NCBI GenBank assembly: GCA_030691265.1
Contig: JAUYET010000116.1
Location: 1 to 32,418, forward strand
Length of the DNA: 32,418 nt
Direction: 5' to 3'
From: Pseudomonadota bacterium
GTDB taxonomy: Bacteria; Pseudomonadota; Gammaproteobacteria; Burkholderiales; Thiobacillaceae
Every line of letters starts with the position of its first letter. The first letter of the stretch is position 1. The notes under the pieces were generated by a model, which was given only the letters and a program-made list of their open reading frames with translations, made no database searches and was not told where the DNA came from. Position numbers and translations under genes: made by a program. Shown here piece by piece: positions 1 through 7,509 of this stretch.

Positions 1-383
1 TGGCCAGCCGTTTTGTCTGTACGGAAGAATGCGATGCCGATGATGCCTTCAAACAAAAATATATTGAGTGCCATCAGGAGGATATCGGCCTGATCATGAG
101 TCCGGCCGGCCTGCCGGGGCGTGCCATTCTCACCAATCAGGACAAGATCCGTCAGTACGATCTGGACCATCACACCCCATGCCGTCTGGGTTGTCTGAAA
201 AAGTGTTCCTACAAGGAGACGGGCGAGCGTTTCTGTATCATTACGTCTCTGGATCGCGCCCAGCGGGGCGATGTGGAGACCGGCCTGGTTTTCTGCGGCA
301 CCAATGCCTGGAAGGCCGACCGCATCACCACCGTGCAGGCCATTTTTGATGAGTTGTTTGCACCGCAGGAGGCAAAACCTTAG
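1..383 (+). CDS. nitronate monooxygenase (NPD) family flavoprotein, C-terminal part
   Basis: The gene enters from the left edge; the first whole codon is at position 3 and it stops with TAG at 381-383, leaving about 126 residues. The readable part begins ASRFVCTEECDADDAFKQ, followed by SPAGLPGRAI and a cysteine-rich stretch CRLGCLKKCSY, and ends near FCGTNAWKADRITTVQ. This resembles the C-terminal third of 2-nitropropane dioxygenase/nitronate monooxygenase-type FMN TIM barrels, where a flavin-contacting segment is followed by a Cys-rich tail. Family members oxidise alkyl nitronates or act as related flavin oxidoreductases. The substrate cannot be told from this fragment. A GC-rich hairpin follows the stop. 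Family assignment is fairly sure, function less so. Confidence 0.72.
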   Translation, partial: ASRFVCTEECDADDAFKQKYIECHQEDIGLIMSPAGLPGRAILTNQDKIRQYDLDHHTPCRLGCLKKCSYKETGERFCIITSLDRAQRGDVETGLVFCGTNAWKADRITTVQAIFDELFAPQEAKP

Positions 384-416
384 GTTTGATCCCAATAATT
401 TTCTTTAGATAGCGAC

Positions 417-447
417 AATGGCCCGCAGGAAAATTCTGCGGGCCATT
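417..447 (+). terminator. hairpin downstream of the nitronate monooxygenase gene
   Basis: A perfect 12-bp stem (417-428 with 436-447, AATGGCCCGCAG and its complement) closes a 7-nt loop 34 bases after the stop codon. The T-run behind it is poor (GCTGTTTGG), so it may be a weak intrinsic terminator or an mRNA 3'-end stabiliser. It separates the leftmost gene from the sahR promoter. Confidence 0.6.
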
Positions 448-513
448 GCTGTTTGGTAAGTATTGGTTATCCTGTTTATCAGGGATATGGGGCCACCTAT
501 GACCAGTTTTACC

Positions 514-560
514 TTGACCGCTGAATTGCGGGATGTTATATCAAGAATGCTTGATATAAT
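514..560 (+). promoter_or_regulatory. sahR promoter with overlapping palindromic operator
   Basis: A perfect inverted repeat, TTATATCAAG (536-545), spacer AATG, CTTGATATAA (550-559), lies 21 bases before the sahR start codon. A consensus extended -10, TGATATAAT (552-560), is built into its right half. A TTGACC at 514-519 with a 17-base spacer to TATATC (537-542) is an alternative promoter, and it also falls under the palindrome. A dimeric ArsR-type regulator bound here would block RNA polymerase, which suggests autoregulation. That SahR is the ligand is inferred from position. Confidence 0.75.
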
Positions 561-580
561 TAAATCGTTAAAGTTGATTT

Positions 581-1498
581 ATGATTGATCTCCTGAAATC
601 TCTTGCCGACCCGAGTCGGTTGCGTCTGACAGCGGTTCTTTTGCGCGGTGAATTCACCGTGCAGGAGTTGACCCGTATCTTCAGCATGGGGCAATCGCGT
701 ATCTCACGGCACCTGAAGATTCTGGCCGAGGCCGGGGTTCTGACTGTGAAGCGCCAGGGAACCTGGAGTTACTACCGGGTCGGGGATGGCAACCCCTTTT
801 TCAATGCCATTCGACCGGCATTCGAGCTCGAACTGGAGTTGCTGCCGGAGCGCAGTCAGGACCTGAACGCCCTGTCCGCAGTACTTGAGGAGCGCCGACA
901 ACGCAGCCGGGAGTTCTTCGACCGGCATGCCCGCCAGTGGGACGATTTGGCGCGGACGCTGCTGCCGGTACCGGAGTATCGCCAGCGCCTGCTGAAGCAG
1001 GTTCCTGAAGGGACAACGGTTCTGGAGATAGGCATCGGCACCGGCGGATTGTTGGTCGAGCTGGCGGCACGGGCGTCTAATGTGATCGGCGTGGACCACT
1101 CACCGGCGATGCTGGATGAGGCTCGTCGCCGGTTGTTGGCCGACGGCATTGGCAGCATCGAACTGCGCCTGGGGGAGATGACCCACCTGCCGCTTCCCGA
1201 TAACTCGGTCGATTGTGTGGTAGCCAACATGGTGCTGCACCATGCCGCCGATCCGGTGGCTGTTCTGCGGGAGATGTGTCGGGTGTTGAAGCCGGGCGGC
1301 ACAGTGGTTTTGGCCGACCTTGCCCGTCATGAACAGGAATGGGTCAGGGAGCAACTGGCAGACCAGTGGCTTGGTTTTGAGGCAGATGAGCTAATTGCCT
1401 GGCTTTCGTCGGCCGGGTTTGGTGATGTCCTCTGTGAACGAAGCGAGGGGAAAAACGGGCAGGAAACGGTACTGCTGGTAAATGCACGGAATTTGTAG
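581..1498 (+). CDS. sahR: SahR-type ArsR regulator with SAH-sensing methyltransferase domain
   Basis: This 305-residue protein has an N-terminal winged helix of the ArsR kind (about 1-75; LADPSRLRLTAVLL, then MGQSRISRHLKIL as recognition helix). A Rossmann SAM-binding fold follows (about 110-300; motif I VLEIGIGTGG, then VIGVDHSPAML and CRVLKPGG). This architecture, placed directly before ahcY, matches SahR, a proteobacterial repressor of SAM-cycle genes that lets go of DNA when S-adenosylhomocysteine accumulates. The methyltransferase fold is thought to serve as the SAH sensor, not as an enzyme. A palindromic operator overlaps its promoter. No clear Shine-Dalgarno precedes the ATG, and the leader would be very short. 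The stop codon TAG is the first part of a REP element, so the extreme C-terminus may differ from that of relatives. Confidence 0.85.
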   Translation: MIDLLKSLADPSRLRLTAVLLRGEFTVQELTRIFSMGQSRISRHLKILAEAGVLTVKRQGTWSYYRVGDGNPFFNAIRPAFELELELLPERSQDLNALSAVLEERRQRSREFFDRHARQWDDLARTLLPVPEYRQRLLKQVPEGTTVLEIGIGTGGLLVELAARASNVIGVDHSPAMLDEARRRLLADGIGSIELRLGEMTHLPLPDNSVDCVVANMVLHHAADPVAVLREMCRVLKPGGTVVLADLARHEQEWVREQLADQWLGFEADELIAWLSSAGFGDVLCERSEGKNGQETVLLVNARNL

Positions 1499-1570
1499 GG
1501 GCGGCGCTTGCTCCGCCCATGCTGCATAAAGGCAATACTTATCTGGGCGCAGCAAGCAGCGCCCCTACAA
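1493..1570 (+). repeat. GTAG-REP inverted pair (BIME) between sahR and ahcY
   Basis: Two 26-base arms (1493-1518 and 1545-1570) are inverted copies matching at 23 of 26 positions. Each arm reads GTAG followed by its own small palindrome: GGGCGG/CCGCCC in the left arm and GGGCGC/GCGCCC in the right arm, a compensated difference. GTAG plus a palindrome is the hallmark of REP sequences moved by REP-associated tyrosine transposases. It could slow transcription or affect mRNA decay between the two genes. Confidence 0.8.
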
Positions 1571-1610
1571 TAACCGCAACCAATAACAACCAACAAAAGG
1601 AGAAATAACC

Positions 1611-3005
1611 ATGTCACAAGATTACATCGTAAAAGACATGTCCCTGGCAGCATGGGGACGCAAAGAGATGATTATCGCCGAGACCGAGATGCCGGGCCTG
1701 ATGGCGATCCGTGAGGAATTCGCCAAGACCCAGCCGCTGAAAGGCGCCCGCATTGCCGGTTCGTTGCACATGACCATCCAGACCGCCATGCTGATTGAGA
1801 CCCTGACCGCTCTTGGAGCTGAGGTGCGTTGGGCATCCTGTAACATCTTTTCGACCCAGGACCACGCTGCCGCTGCCATCGCAGCCGCCGGTACGCCGGT
1901 CTTTGCCATCAAGGGTGAGACACTGGCTGAATACTGGGACTACACCCACAAGATCTTCGAGTGGCACGATGGCGGCGCCCCCAACATGATCCTGGATGAC
2001 GGCGGCGATGCCACCCTGCTGTTGCATCTCGGCAGCGACGCCGAGAAGGATCCCTCGGTGATCGCCAATCCGACCTGTGAAGAGGAAGAGTTCCTGTTTG
2101 CGGCAATCAAAAAACGTCTGGCTGAGCAGCCTGGCTGGTATTCAAAAACTGCCGCCTGCATCAAGGGCGTCACCGAAGAAACCACCACCGGCGTACACCG
2201 CCTGTACGAGATGCACAAGAAAGGCACGCTCAAGTTCCCGGCGATCAATGTCAACGACTCGGTTACCAAATCGAAGTTCGACAATATCTACGGCTGCCGC
2301 GAGTCACTCATGGACGGCATCAAGCGCGCCACCGACGTTATGGTAGCCGGCAAGGTTGCCGTGATCTGCGGCTACGGCGACGTGGGCAAGGGCTGTTCCC
2401 AGGCCATGCGCGGTCTCCAGGCCCAGGTCTGGGTGACCGAGGTCGATCCGATCTGCGCCCTGCAGGCCGCCATGGAAGGGTACAAGGTCGTCACCATGGA
2501 GTATGCCGCCGACAAGGCCGACATCTTCGTCACCACCACCGGCAATATCGACGTCATCACCCATGACCACATGGCCGCCATGAAGGACCAGGCCATCGTC
2601 TGCAACATCGGCCACTTCGACAATGAAATCGACGTCGCCTCGATCGAAGGCTACGAGTGGGATGAAATCAAGCCGCAGGTCGACCACATCATTTTCCCGG
2701 ACGGCAAGCGCATCATCCTGCTCGCCAAGGGCCGGCTGGTGAATCTCGGCTGCGGTACCGGCCATCCGTCCTACGTGATGAGCTCATCGTTCGCCAACCA
2801 GACGATCGCCCAGATCGAACTGTTCACGCGCACCGCCGATTACCCGGTCGGCGTCTACACGCTGCCCAAGCACCTGGACGAAAAGGTCGCCCGTCTGCAA
2901 TTGAGGAAACTCAACTCGCAACTCAGCGAACTGACCGACCAGCAAGCCGCCTACATCGGCGTACCGAAGACCGGCCCTTACAAGGCCGAGCATTACCGCT
3001 ATTGA
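1611..3005 (+). CDS. ahcY: S-adenosylhomocysteinase
   Basis: AhcY splits S-adenosylhomocysteine into adenosine and homocysteine, clearing the product inhibitor of methyltransferases and feeding methionine regeneration; it is a cytosolic NAD-dependent tetramer. The 464-residue product has the NAD-binding glycine motif GYGDVGKG (254-261), the block [13 protein letters not shown] around 215-228, and the family's C-terminal KAEHYRY. It carries the roughly 40-residue insert (around residues 145-185) found in long bacterial AhcY proteins. AAAGGAG lies 7 bases before the ATG. It follows sahR after a REP pair and may be transcribed from the SahR-controlled promoter; no SAH riboswitch is seen in its leader. 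Confidence 0.97.
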   Translation: MSQDYIVKDMSLAAWGRKEMIIAETEMPGLMAIREEFAKTQPLKGARIAGSLHMTIQTAMLIETLTALGAEVRWASCNIFSTQDHAAAAIAAAGTPVFAIKGETLAEYWDYTHKIFEWHDGGAPNMILDDGGDATLLLHLGSDAEKDPSVIANPTCEEEEFLFAAIKKRLAEQPGWYSKTAACIKGVTEETTTGVHRLYEMHKKGTLKFPAINVNDSVTKSKFDNIYGCRESLMDGIKRATDVMVAGKVAVICGYGDVGKGCSQAMRGLQAQVWVTEVDPICALQAAMEGYKVVTMEYAADKADIFVTTTGNIDVITHDHMAAMKDQAIVCNIGHFDNEIDVASIEGYEWDEIKPQVDHIIFPDGKRIILLAKGRLVNLGCGTGHPSYVMSSSFANQTIAQIELFTRTADYPVGVYTLPKHLDEKVARLQLRKLNSQLSELTDQQAAYIGVPKTGPYKAEHYRY

Positions 3006-3019
3006 TTGGCGTTCGGGCT

Positions 3020-3072
3020 GGTGCGCATGGCGAACCCTACTGCTTCATCGCGTAGGGTGCGCCGCGCGCACC
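3020..3072 (+). repeat. GTAG-REP inverted pair between ahcY and xerC
   Basis: Two 21-base arms (3020-3040 and 3052-3072) match as an inverted repeat at 18 of 21 positions. The right arm is GTAG followed by the palindrome GGTGCGC-CGC-GCGCACC. Here the GTAG ends face inward, opposite to the other REP pairs in the window. It lies between convergent ahcY and xerC and could act as a two-way transcription stop, although no T-run is present. Confidence 0.78.
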
Positions 3073-3080
3073 GAATCAGC

Positions 3081-4007
3081 CTACTTCTTCTTCGCCCGCG
3101 GATGCGCCTGGTCATACACCTTGGCCAGGTGCTGAAAATCCAGATGGGTGTAGATCTGCGTCGTCGACAGGCTGGCATGGCCCAGCATTTCCTGCACCGC
3201 GCGCAAATCGCCAGACGATTGCAATACATGACTGGCGAAAGCGTGGCGCAGGGCATGCGGATGCATGCGTGAAGTAATGCCCTGGCGCTGAGCGAGTTGC
3301 TTCAGCGCCAGGGCCAACACCCCAGCCGAAATACGTGCGCCGCGCACGCCGACAAACAGCGCCTGCGTATCGACGCGGGCGACATTGGCGCGCACCGCCA
3401 ACCAGTTTTGCACCGCTTGCACCGCTTTTTTACCCACCGGCACCACACGCATGCGCGAGCCCTTGCCGGTCACGGTGACTTCGCCGCCGGCTAGATCAAC
3501 CCCGTCCAGCCCGCCGATATCCAGCCCAATCAATTCCGCGCGCCGCAAGCCGGCGGAATACATCAGTTCGAACATGGCCAGGTTGCGCACCGCCCAGAGG
3601 TCTTCCGGCTCCCCCGTTGGCACCCCCGCCAGCAATTGCGCCATCGCATCGACAGACGGCGCGTTGGGCAATTTCTTTTCGCTTTTCGGTGGACGCAAGC
3701 CCAGGCAGGGATTCGCCTGCAGCACGCCTTGTCGGGCCAGGTAGTTGAAAAAACTGCGCCAGGCCGACAACGTGCGGGCCAGCGTTTTCGCCTGTAGACC
3801 TTTGCTGTGCAAGGTGGCGAGCGCCCGGCGGATGTCGTGCGAAGTCAGGCTTGCCGGCCTTATTTCGCCACCCCGTTCGCCAACCCGTTCAAGCAGATGA
3901 CGCAAATCGAAGGTGTAAGTGGCAACCGTGGCTGGGCTGTAATGGCGCGCCACCAATGCCGCAAGGAAGGCGGTGATGGCCGTGGAAAGCGGGCCTTCGG
4001 CTTGCAT
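3081..4007 (-). CDS. xerC: tyrosine recombinase XerC
   Basis: XerC acts with XerD at the dif site to resolve chromosome dimers before division. The 308-residue protein has the SAM-like N-terminal DNA-binding domain (about 5-95) and the catalytic domain with all expected residues: R155 (SAGLRRAEL), K182 (GKGSR), H251 and R254 (HPHALRH), H277 (LGH) and the nucleophile Y286 (QIYTHL). Size and motifs fit a housekeeping XerC, not a phage integrase. It closes the acyltransferase-GNAT-dapF-DUF484 gene run on the minus strand, separated from DUF484 by a REP pair. The dapF-DUF484-xerC order is conserved in many proteobacteria, including E. coli. Confidence 0.95.
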   Translation of the reverse strand: MQAEGPLSTAITAFLAALVARHYSPATVATYTFDLRHLLERVGERGGEIRPASLTSHDIRRALATLHSKGLQAKTLARTLSAWRSFFNYLARQGVLQANPCLGLRPPKSEKKLPNAPSVDAMAQLLAGVPTGEPEDLWAVRNLAMFELMYSAGLRRAELIGLDIGGLDGVDLAGGEVTVTGKGSRMRVVPVGKKAVQAVQNWLAVRANVARVDTQALFVGVRGARISAGVLALALKQLAQRQGITSRMHPHALRHAFASHVLQSSGDLRAVQEMLGHASLSTTQIYTHLDFQHLAKVYDQAHPRAKKK

Positions 4008-4019
4008 GACAGCTAACCC

Positions 4020-4095
4020 GTAGGGCGGAAAAGCGGAGCGCCTTCCGCCAACGCTCGGTACATTCGGCGGAAGGCGCTACGCTTTTCCGCCCTAC
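4020..4095 (-). repeat. GTAG-REP inverted pair between DUF484 and xerC
   Basis: Two 30-base arms (4020-4049 and 4066-4095) are inverted copies differing at one position. Each reads GTAG then GGCGGAA ... TTCCGCC. It is the same REP type as the copy at 16886-16968. It sits in the only sizeable gap of the seven-gene minus-strand run and may reduce readthrough into xerC. Confidence 0.85.
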
Positions 4096-4112
4096 TTGCC
4101 CGGGAGTACACG

Positions 4113-4772
4113 TTAAAGAAAACGCGAAATCGCCGCGCCGCTCAATTCCGCCAGCCAGGTCAGATAAAGCGTGCCCATCTCCGGGTAAAACCGCTTGATG
4201 TCTTCCGAGGCCAGCACCAGCAGTCCATTCAGGTTTTCCTCGCGCAACGGCGCCAGCGCGAAAGATTTCTGATTCGCGCCCACAGTTCCGAACCAGGCGC
4301 GGATTTCGTCCGGCACATCGGGACCGCAACGCGGCTGGGTCAGGCCGGTCATCAGCACCTGGACATCGGCACTGACCTTGGCGAATTCCGGCATATCGGG
4401 GGCGGCTTCGGGTGGATGATCGGCCCAGACGCGGAGCGTGCTGTGCGGGATCGAGAAGCTCTCGGACAGGTTCATCGCCAGCGACTGAAACACCGCTTCC
4501 AGGCTGCGCGCCTGCATCAAATCGAGCGCGACTTTGTGCAATTTGTCGCCGATGGCATCGTTCTCTTCGGCAAACGTAATGAACTCGCGCAGCTTCAATT
4601 CCAGCCCGCGCGACTTGTCGCGCAGCGCCAGAACCTGCCGCTCGCCCAAGGAAATCGCCTGATCACCATAGGGATGCGGCACGCTGATGTCGGCCAGCAG
4701 TTCGGGATGTCCAGCGAAAAACTCCGGATTAAGTTTAAGGAATTCGCCGATTTGTTCGGGGGTGATGTTCAT
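4113..4772 (-). CDS. DUF484 family protein (GAF-like)
   Basis: This 219-residue protein starts [29 protein letters not shown], the usual opening of DUF484 proteins. A helical N-terminal part (about 1-85) carries [17 protein letters not shown] and likely forms a coiled coil; a GAF-like domain follows (about 90-219). The biochemical role of the family is unknown. Its position between dapF and xerC matches yigA of E. coli. The ATG overlaps the dapF stop by 4 bases (ATGA), so translation is probably coupled. No membrane segment is seen. Family call is secure; no function is proposed. Confidence 0.9.
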   Translation of the reverse strand: MNITPEQIGEFLKLNPEFFAGHPELLADISVPHPYGDQAISLGERQVLALRDKSRGLELKLREFITFAEENDAIGDKLHKVALDLMQARSLEAVFQSLAMNLSESFSIPHSTLRVWADHPPEAAPDMPEFAKVSADVQVLMTGLTQPRCGPDVPDEIRAWFGTVGANQKSFALAPLREENLNGLLVLASEDIKRFYPEMGTLYLTWLAELSGAAISRFL

Positions 4773-5611
4773 AGCTCTATCTCGCCTTGAAATACAGTGA
4801 CGGCCGGGCCGGTGAGGAAGACATCGCTTCCCGAACCGGCCCAGCTGATGGAAAGGTCGCCGCCGCGGGTGTGGACTTGCACTGTTTCATCCAGCAAACC
4901 GCGCGAAATCCCGGCGACAACTGCGGCACAGGCCCCGGTACCGCAAGCCAGTGTTTCGCCGCTGCCGCGCTCGAACACGCGCAGCCGTATCTCGCGCCGG
5001 TGCAGCACCTGCATGAAGCCGACGTTGACCCGTTCGGGGAAACTTGGATGCTGTTCGATCTTTGCGCCCAGTACCTGTACCGGCGCGCTGTCGACGTCGC
5101 AGACCACGCGCACGGCGTGTGGGTTGCCCATCGACAGGACGGAAATTTCGATCGCCTCGCCGTCCACATCGATGACGTAGGTCAACGCCTGTTCGGCCGC
5201 CATGAAGGGAATATCCGTAGGCGTGAATCTCGGCGGCCCCATGTTGACGGTGACCTGGCCATCGTCTGCCAGCTTCGGCACGATGACGCCGGATGCCGTT
5301 TCGACGCGGATTTCCCGCTTTGACGGCAAATCTTTCGTCAGCCCCTGGTCATGCACGAAACGCGCGAAGCAGCGCGCGCCGTTGCCGCATTGCTGCACTT
5401 CGCCGCCGTCGGCGTTGAAGATGCGGTAGCGAAAATCGCAGTCGGGCCGGGTGGCGGCTTGCACCAGCAGGATCTGGTCGCAGCCCACCCCGAAATGGCG
5501 GTCGGCCAGCGCCTGATACTGGGCGGGGCTGAGGTCGATGTGCTGGTTGATGCCGTCGAGAACGACAAAGTCGTTGCCGGCGCCGTGCATCTTGGTAAAT
5601 CGGAGTTTCAT
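4769..5611 (-). CDS. dapF: diaminopimelate epimerase
   Basis: DapF interconverts LL- and meso-diaminopimelate, supplying the peptidoglycan cross-linking residue and the precursor of lysine; it is a cofactor-free, two-base cytosolic enzyme. The 280-residue product carries both catalytic cysteines in their motifs, C75 in QQCGNGARC and C223 in LACGTGACA, plus the N-terminal [13 protein letters not shown] and MGNPHAV (161-167). Length is typical. It overlaps the upstream small membrane-protein gene and the downstream DUF484 gene by 4 bases each. Confidence 0.97.
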   Translation of the reverse strand: MKLRFTKMHGAGNDFVVLDGINQHIDLSPAQYQALADRHFGVGCDQILLVQAATRPDCDFRYRIFNADGGEVQQCGNGARCFARFVHDQGLTKDLPSKREIRVETASGVIVPKLADDGQVTVNMGPPRFTPTDIPFMAAEQALTYVIDVDGEAIEISVLSMGNPHAVRVVCDVDSAPVQVLGAKIEQHPSFPERVNVGFMQVLHRREIRLRVFERGSGETLACGTGACAAVVAGISRGLLDETVQVHTRGGDLSISWAGSGSDVFLTGPAVTVFQGEIEL

Positions 5612-6102
5612 GCCGGCATTATCCGGGAGATCGAGCCGGAGGATTCTTCTTGCACCAAGCGCAGGATGTACTGTGCGAAATCCGGGTCTTCGCCGCGCAG
5701 CAGTTCAGGCAGACAAGCGCGGAAGTCTTCGCGCTGGCACCACTCGCGCATGTAGTCCTCCCACGAATGCCAGCGCCTGTCCTGTTTCGCGCTCATGTCC
5801 GGCTCATAAGCCAGCAGATAAGCGCGCTCGAACAGCGAAATCAACATATCGAACACCACCCACATACGTTCGCGCTGCTCATCACTCAAGTCTGGCGTGG
5901 GCTCATGGCTGCGCAGCTTGAGATCGGAATTGGCCAGCACCACTTCCAGGAAGTCGATATAGGCATCGGAGAGCTGCTGCCAAGTAGCCTCTTCCTCGTT
6001 CTCGCGTTCCTTGCGCTGCTCGAAGAGAAACACGCCGATGGCGAAGGGCAGGAACACCACCGTGACCACGTAGGAGAGAAGTTCCCAGGTTTCCAGGTTC
6101 AT
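5608..6102 (-). CDS. small membrane-anchored protein of unknown function
   Basis: I do not recognise this 164-residue protein. One membrane segment is visible near the N-terminus (about 8-27, [17 protein letters not shown]), followed at once by a charged stretch ([11 protein letters not shown]) and a long, mostly helical, acidic cytoplasmic part rich in Trp and Tyr. The topology suggests an inner-membrane anchor with a soluble helical domain. It overlaps the GNAT gene and dapF by 4 bases at each end (ATGA), so it is certainly translated as part of the run. Neighbours belong to envelope synthesis (lipid A acylation, DAP), but no role can be assigned. Confidence 0.8.
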   Translation of the reverse strand: MNLETWELLSYVVTVVFLPFAIGVFLFEQRKERENEEEATWQQLSDAYIDFLEVVLANSDLKLRSHEPTPDLSDEQRERMWVVFDMLISLFERAYLLAYEPDMSAKQDRRWHSWEDYMREWCQREDFRACLPELLRGEDPDFAQYILRLVQEESSGSISRIMPA

Positions 6103-6635
6103 GCCGACTCCGTCACGAGTTCCCTCGCCATCACGTAATCCTCCATCCTGAACCCGTCGCCGATCTCCTCGTCGATCAGCGTGGCGATCTTGAAACCATG
6201 CTTCAGGTAGGCGCGAATGGCGTTGTGGTTTTGCCGGTTCACGCGCAGAACCAGACGCGCAATGCCACGCGCGCGCGCAAGCCGGCTGAATTCGTCGATA
6301 AGCCGGCCACCGATGCCATGCCGCTGCAATTCCGTCTGCACGTAGAGTTTGTCGAGTTTGTAATCGCCCTCGACCAGCGGATGGCCGTGGACAAAGCCGA
6401 CCAGCTCCGATTTTACCCAGCCCGTTTTTGCCGACCCCGCCCGCGCCGCCAGCCAGACATCGCCGCGCGCGATGAACTGGCGCACCAGCACCGACCGGTA
6501 GCGTTGCGCCAGCATGTATTCGATCTGATCGGAGCTGATGATGCCCGGGTAATGCGCCCGCCAGACGCGGCCGGCGAGCGCCACCACGGCATCGGCTTCG
6601 TCCAGGCGCAGCGGACTGATTTCGATTTCATCCAT
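6099..6635 (-). CDS. GNAT family N-acetyltransferase
   Basis: A 178-residue acyl-CoA-dependent N-acyltransferase of the GNAT fold. Motif A is QRHGIGGRL (about 104-112), the pyrophosphate loop of acetyl-CoA binding; the second diagnostic block is NAIRAYLKHGF (138-148). The reading frame stays open further upstream, but the ATG at 6633-6635 (MDEIEISPLRLDEAD) is preferred: the upstream residues are unlike a GNAT, GGGAG lies about 12 bases before it, and it gives a short 8-base overlap with the preceding acyltransferase gene. The acceptor substrate is unknown. Position between lipid A-type acyltransferases and dapF hints at an envelope or housekeeping role, which is inference. Confidence 0.85.
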   Translation of the reverse strand: MDEIEISPLRLDEADAVVALAGRVWRAHYPGIISSDQIEYMLAQRYRSVLVRQFIARGDVWLAARAGSAKTGWVKSELVGFVHGHPLVEGDYKLDKLYVQTELQRHGIGGRLIDEFSRLARARGIARLVLRVNRQNHNAIRAYLKHGFKIATLIDEEIGDGFRMEDYVMARELVTESA

Positions 6636-7509
6636 ACAGGCTTGCTTCTCCCTCGGGGCGTGTCTTGAACCGTTTGTGTACCCAGAAATACTGTTCCGGC
6701 ATCTCACGGATACGGTCTTCCAGAAAAGCATTCATCCGCCGCGTGTCAGCCTCGACGTCATCGGTCGGAAAATTTTCCCAGGCCGGATAGAAGCGCGCCA
6801 CATAACCGCCCAATTCCTGCCGCGTGATGCACGGCACGACCACCGCGCCAGTCACCCGAGCGACGCGCGAAAGCCCGGTGATGGTCGCGGCGGGCGTAGC
6901 GAACAAAGGCACGAAGACCGCATCCTTGCGGCCGAAATCGAGGTCCGGCGGGTAATAGAACGGCAGGCCTTTCTTGATCGCCCGCAACACCGGCTTGATG
7001 CCATCCTGGCGCTGATAGATTTCCGAATGCTTGCCGTCACGGCCGAAGCGGCTGCGCGACTGAAACGCCAGGCGGTGGATGTACGGATTCTTGATATGCG
7101 CATTCAGCGTGACGACCGGCGCGAACTCGGTGGTCACGCGCACGCCGCCGATGGTGACGCCGACGAAATGCGGCGCGAACAGGATCAGCGGCCGGCCCAG
7201 ATGCGGCGTGACGTGTTCCATGCCCTCGAAGCGGGTGAGGCCATCGACCTCGGCGCGACTGCCCCACCAGGACACGGTTTCCTGCAAGCTGGCGCGGCCG
7301 AGCGCGCGGAAATGCCGGCGCAGCAGTCGATCGCGCGCGGCAGCATCCAGCTCGGGGAAGCACAGGCGCAGGTTGGTTGCAGCGATGCGGCGACGATCTC
7401 CCGCCAGGAAATACAGCAGACCGCCCAGCGCCTCGCCCAACGCGCCCAGAGCGCGGGCCGGAAACAGACGCCAAAGCAGCCAAAGCAGCGCAATGCCCAA
7501 AACTCTCAT
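6628..7509 (-). CDS. LpxL/HtrB-like lipid A acyltransferase with altered catalytic motif
   Basis: A 293-residue inner-membrane protein of the lipid A late-acyltransferase family, which adds a secondary acyl chain to Kdo2-lipid A. It opens with a membrane anchor (MRVLGIALLWLLWRLF), then DRRRIAATNLRLCFPEL, and later FYYPPDLDFGRKDAVFVPLF (184-203) and MPEQYFWVHKRFKTRP near the end, all characteristic. The catalytic HX4D/E motif here reads H114-FVGV-T119: the acidic residue is replaced by threonine (codon ACC). The start at 7509 is chosen because MRVLG gives the usual N-terminus and a 4-base ATGA overlap with the upstream paralogue; the longer frame reads as antisense-like Ala/Arg-rich sequence. 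Either activity is reduced or the base is supplied differently. Confidence 0.88.
   Translation of the reverse strand: MRVLGIALLWLLWRLFPARALGALGEALGGLLYFLAGDRRRIAATNLRLCFPELDAAARDRLLRRHFRALGRASLQETVSWWGSRAEVDGLTRFEGMEHVTPHLGRPLILFAPHFVGVTIGGVRVTTEFAPVVTLNAHIKNPYIHRLAFQSRSRFGRDGKHSEIYQRQDGIKPVLRAIKKGLPFYYPPDLDFGRKDAVFVPLFATPAATITGLSRVARVTGAVVVPCITRQELGGYVARFYPAWENFPTDDVEADTRRMNAFLEDRIREMPEQYFWVHKRFKTRPEGEASLYG

Noticed and set aside
1499-1610. SAH riboswitch before ahcY
   Set aside because: I looked for its conserved core near the ahcY leader. Only the REP pair and an unstructured A-rich binding site are present.
3081-4007. The tyrosine recombinase as integrase of the tRNA-Phe element
   Set aside because: Sequence, length and the dapF-DUF484 neighbours identify housekeeping XerC, 15 kb away from the element.
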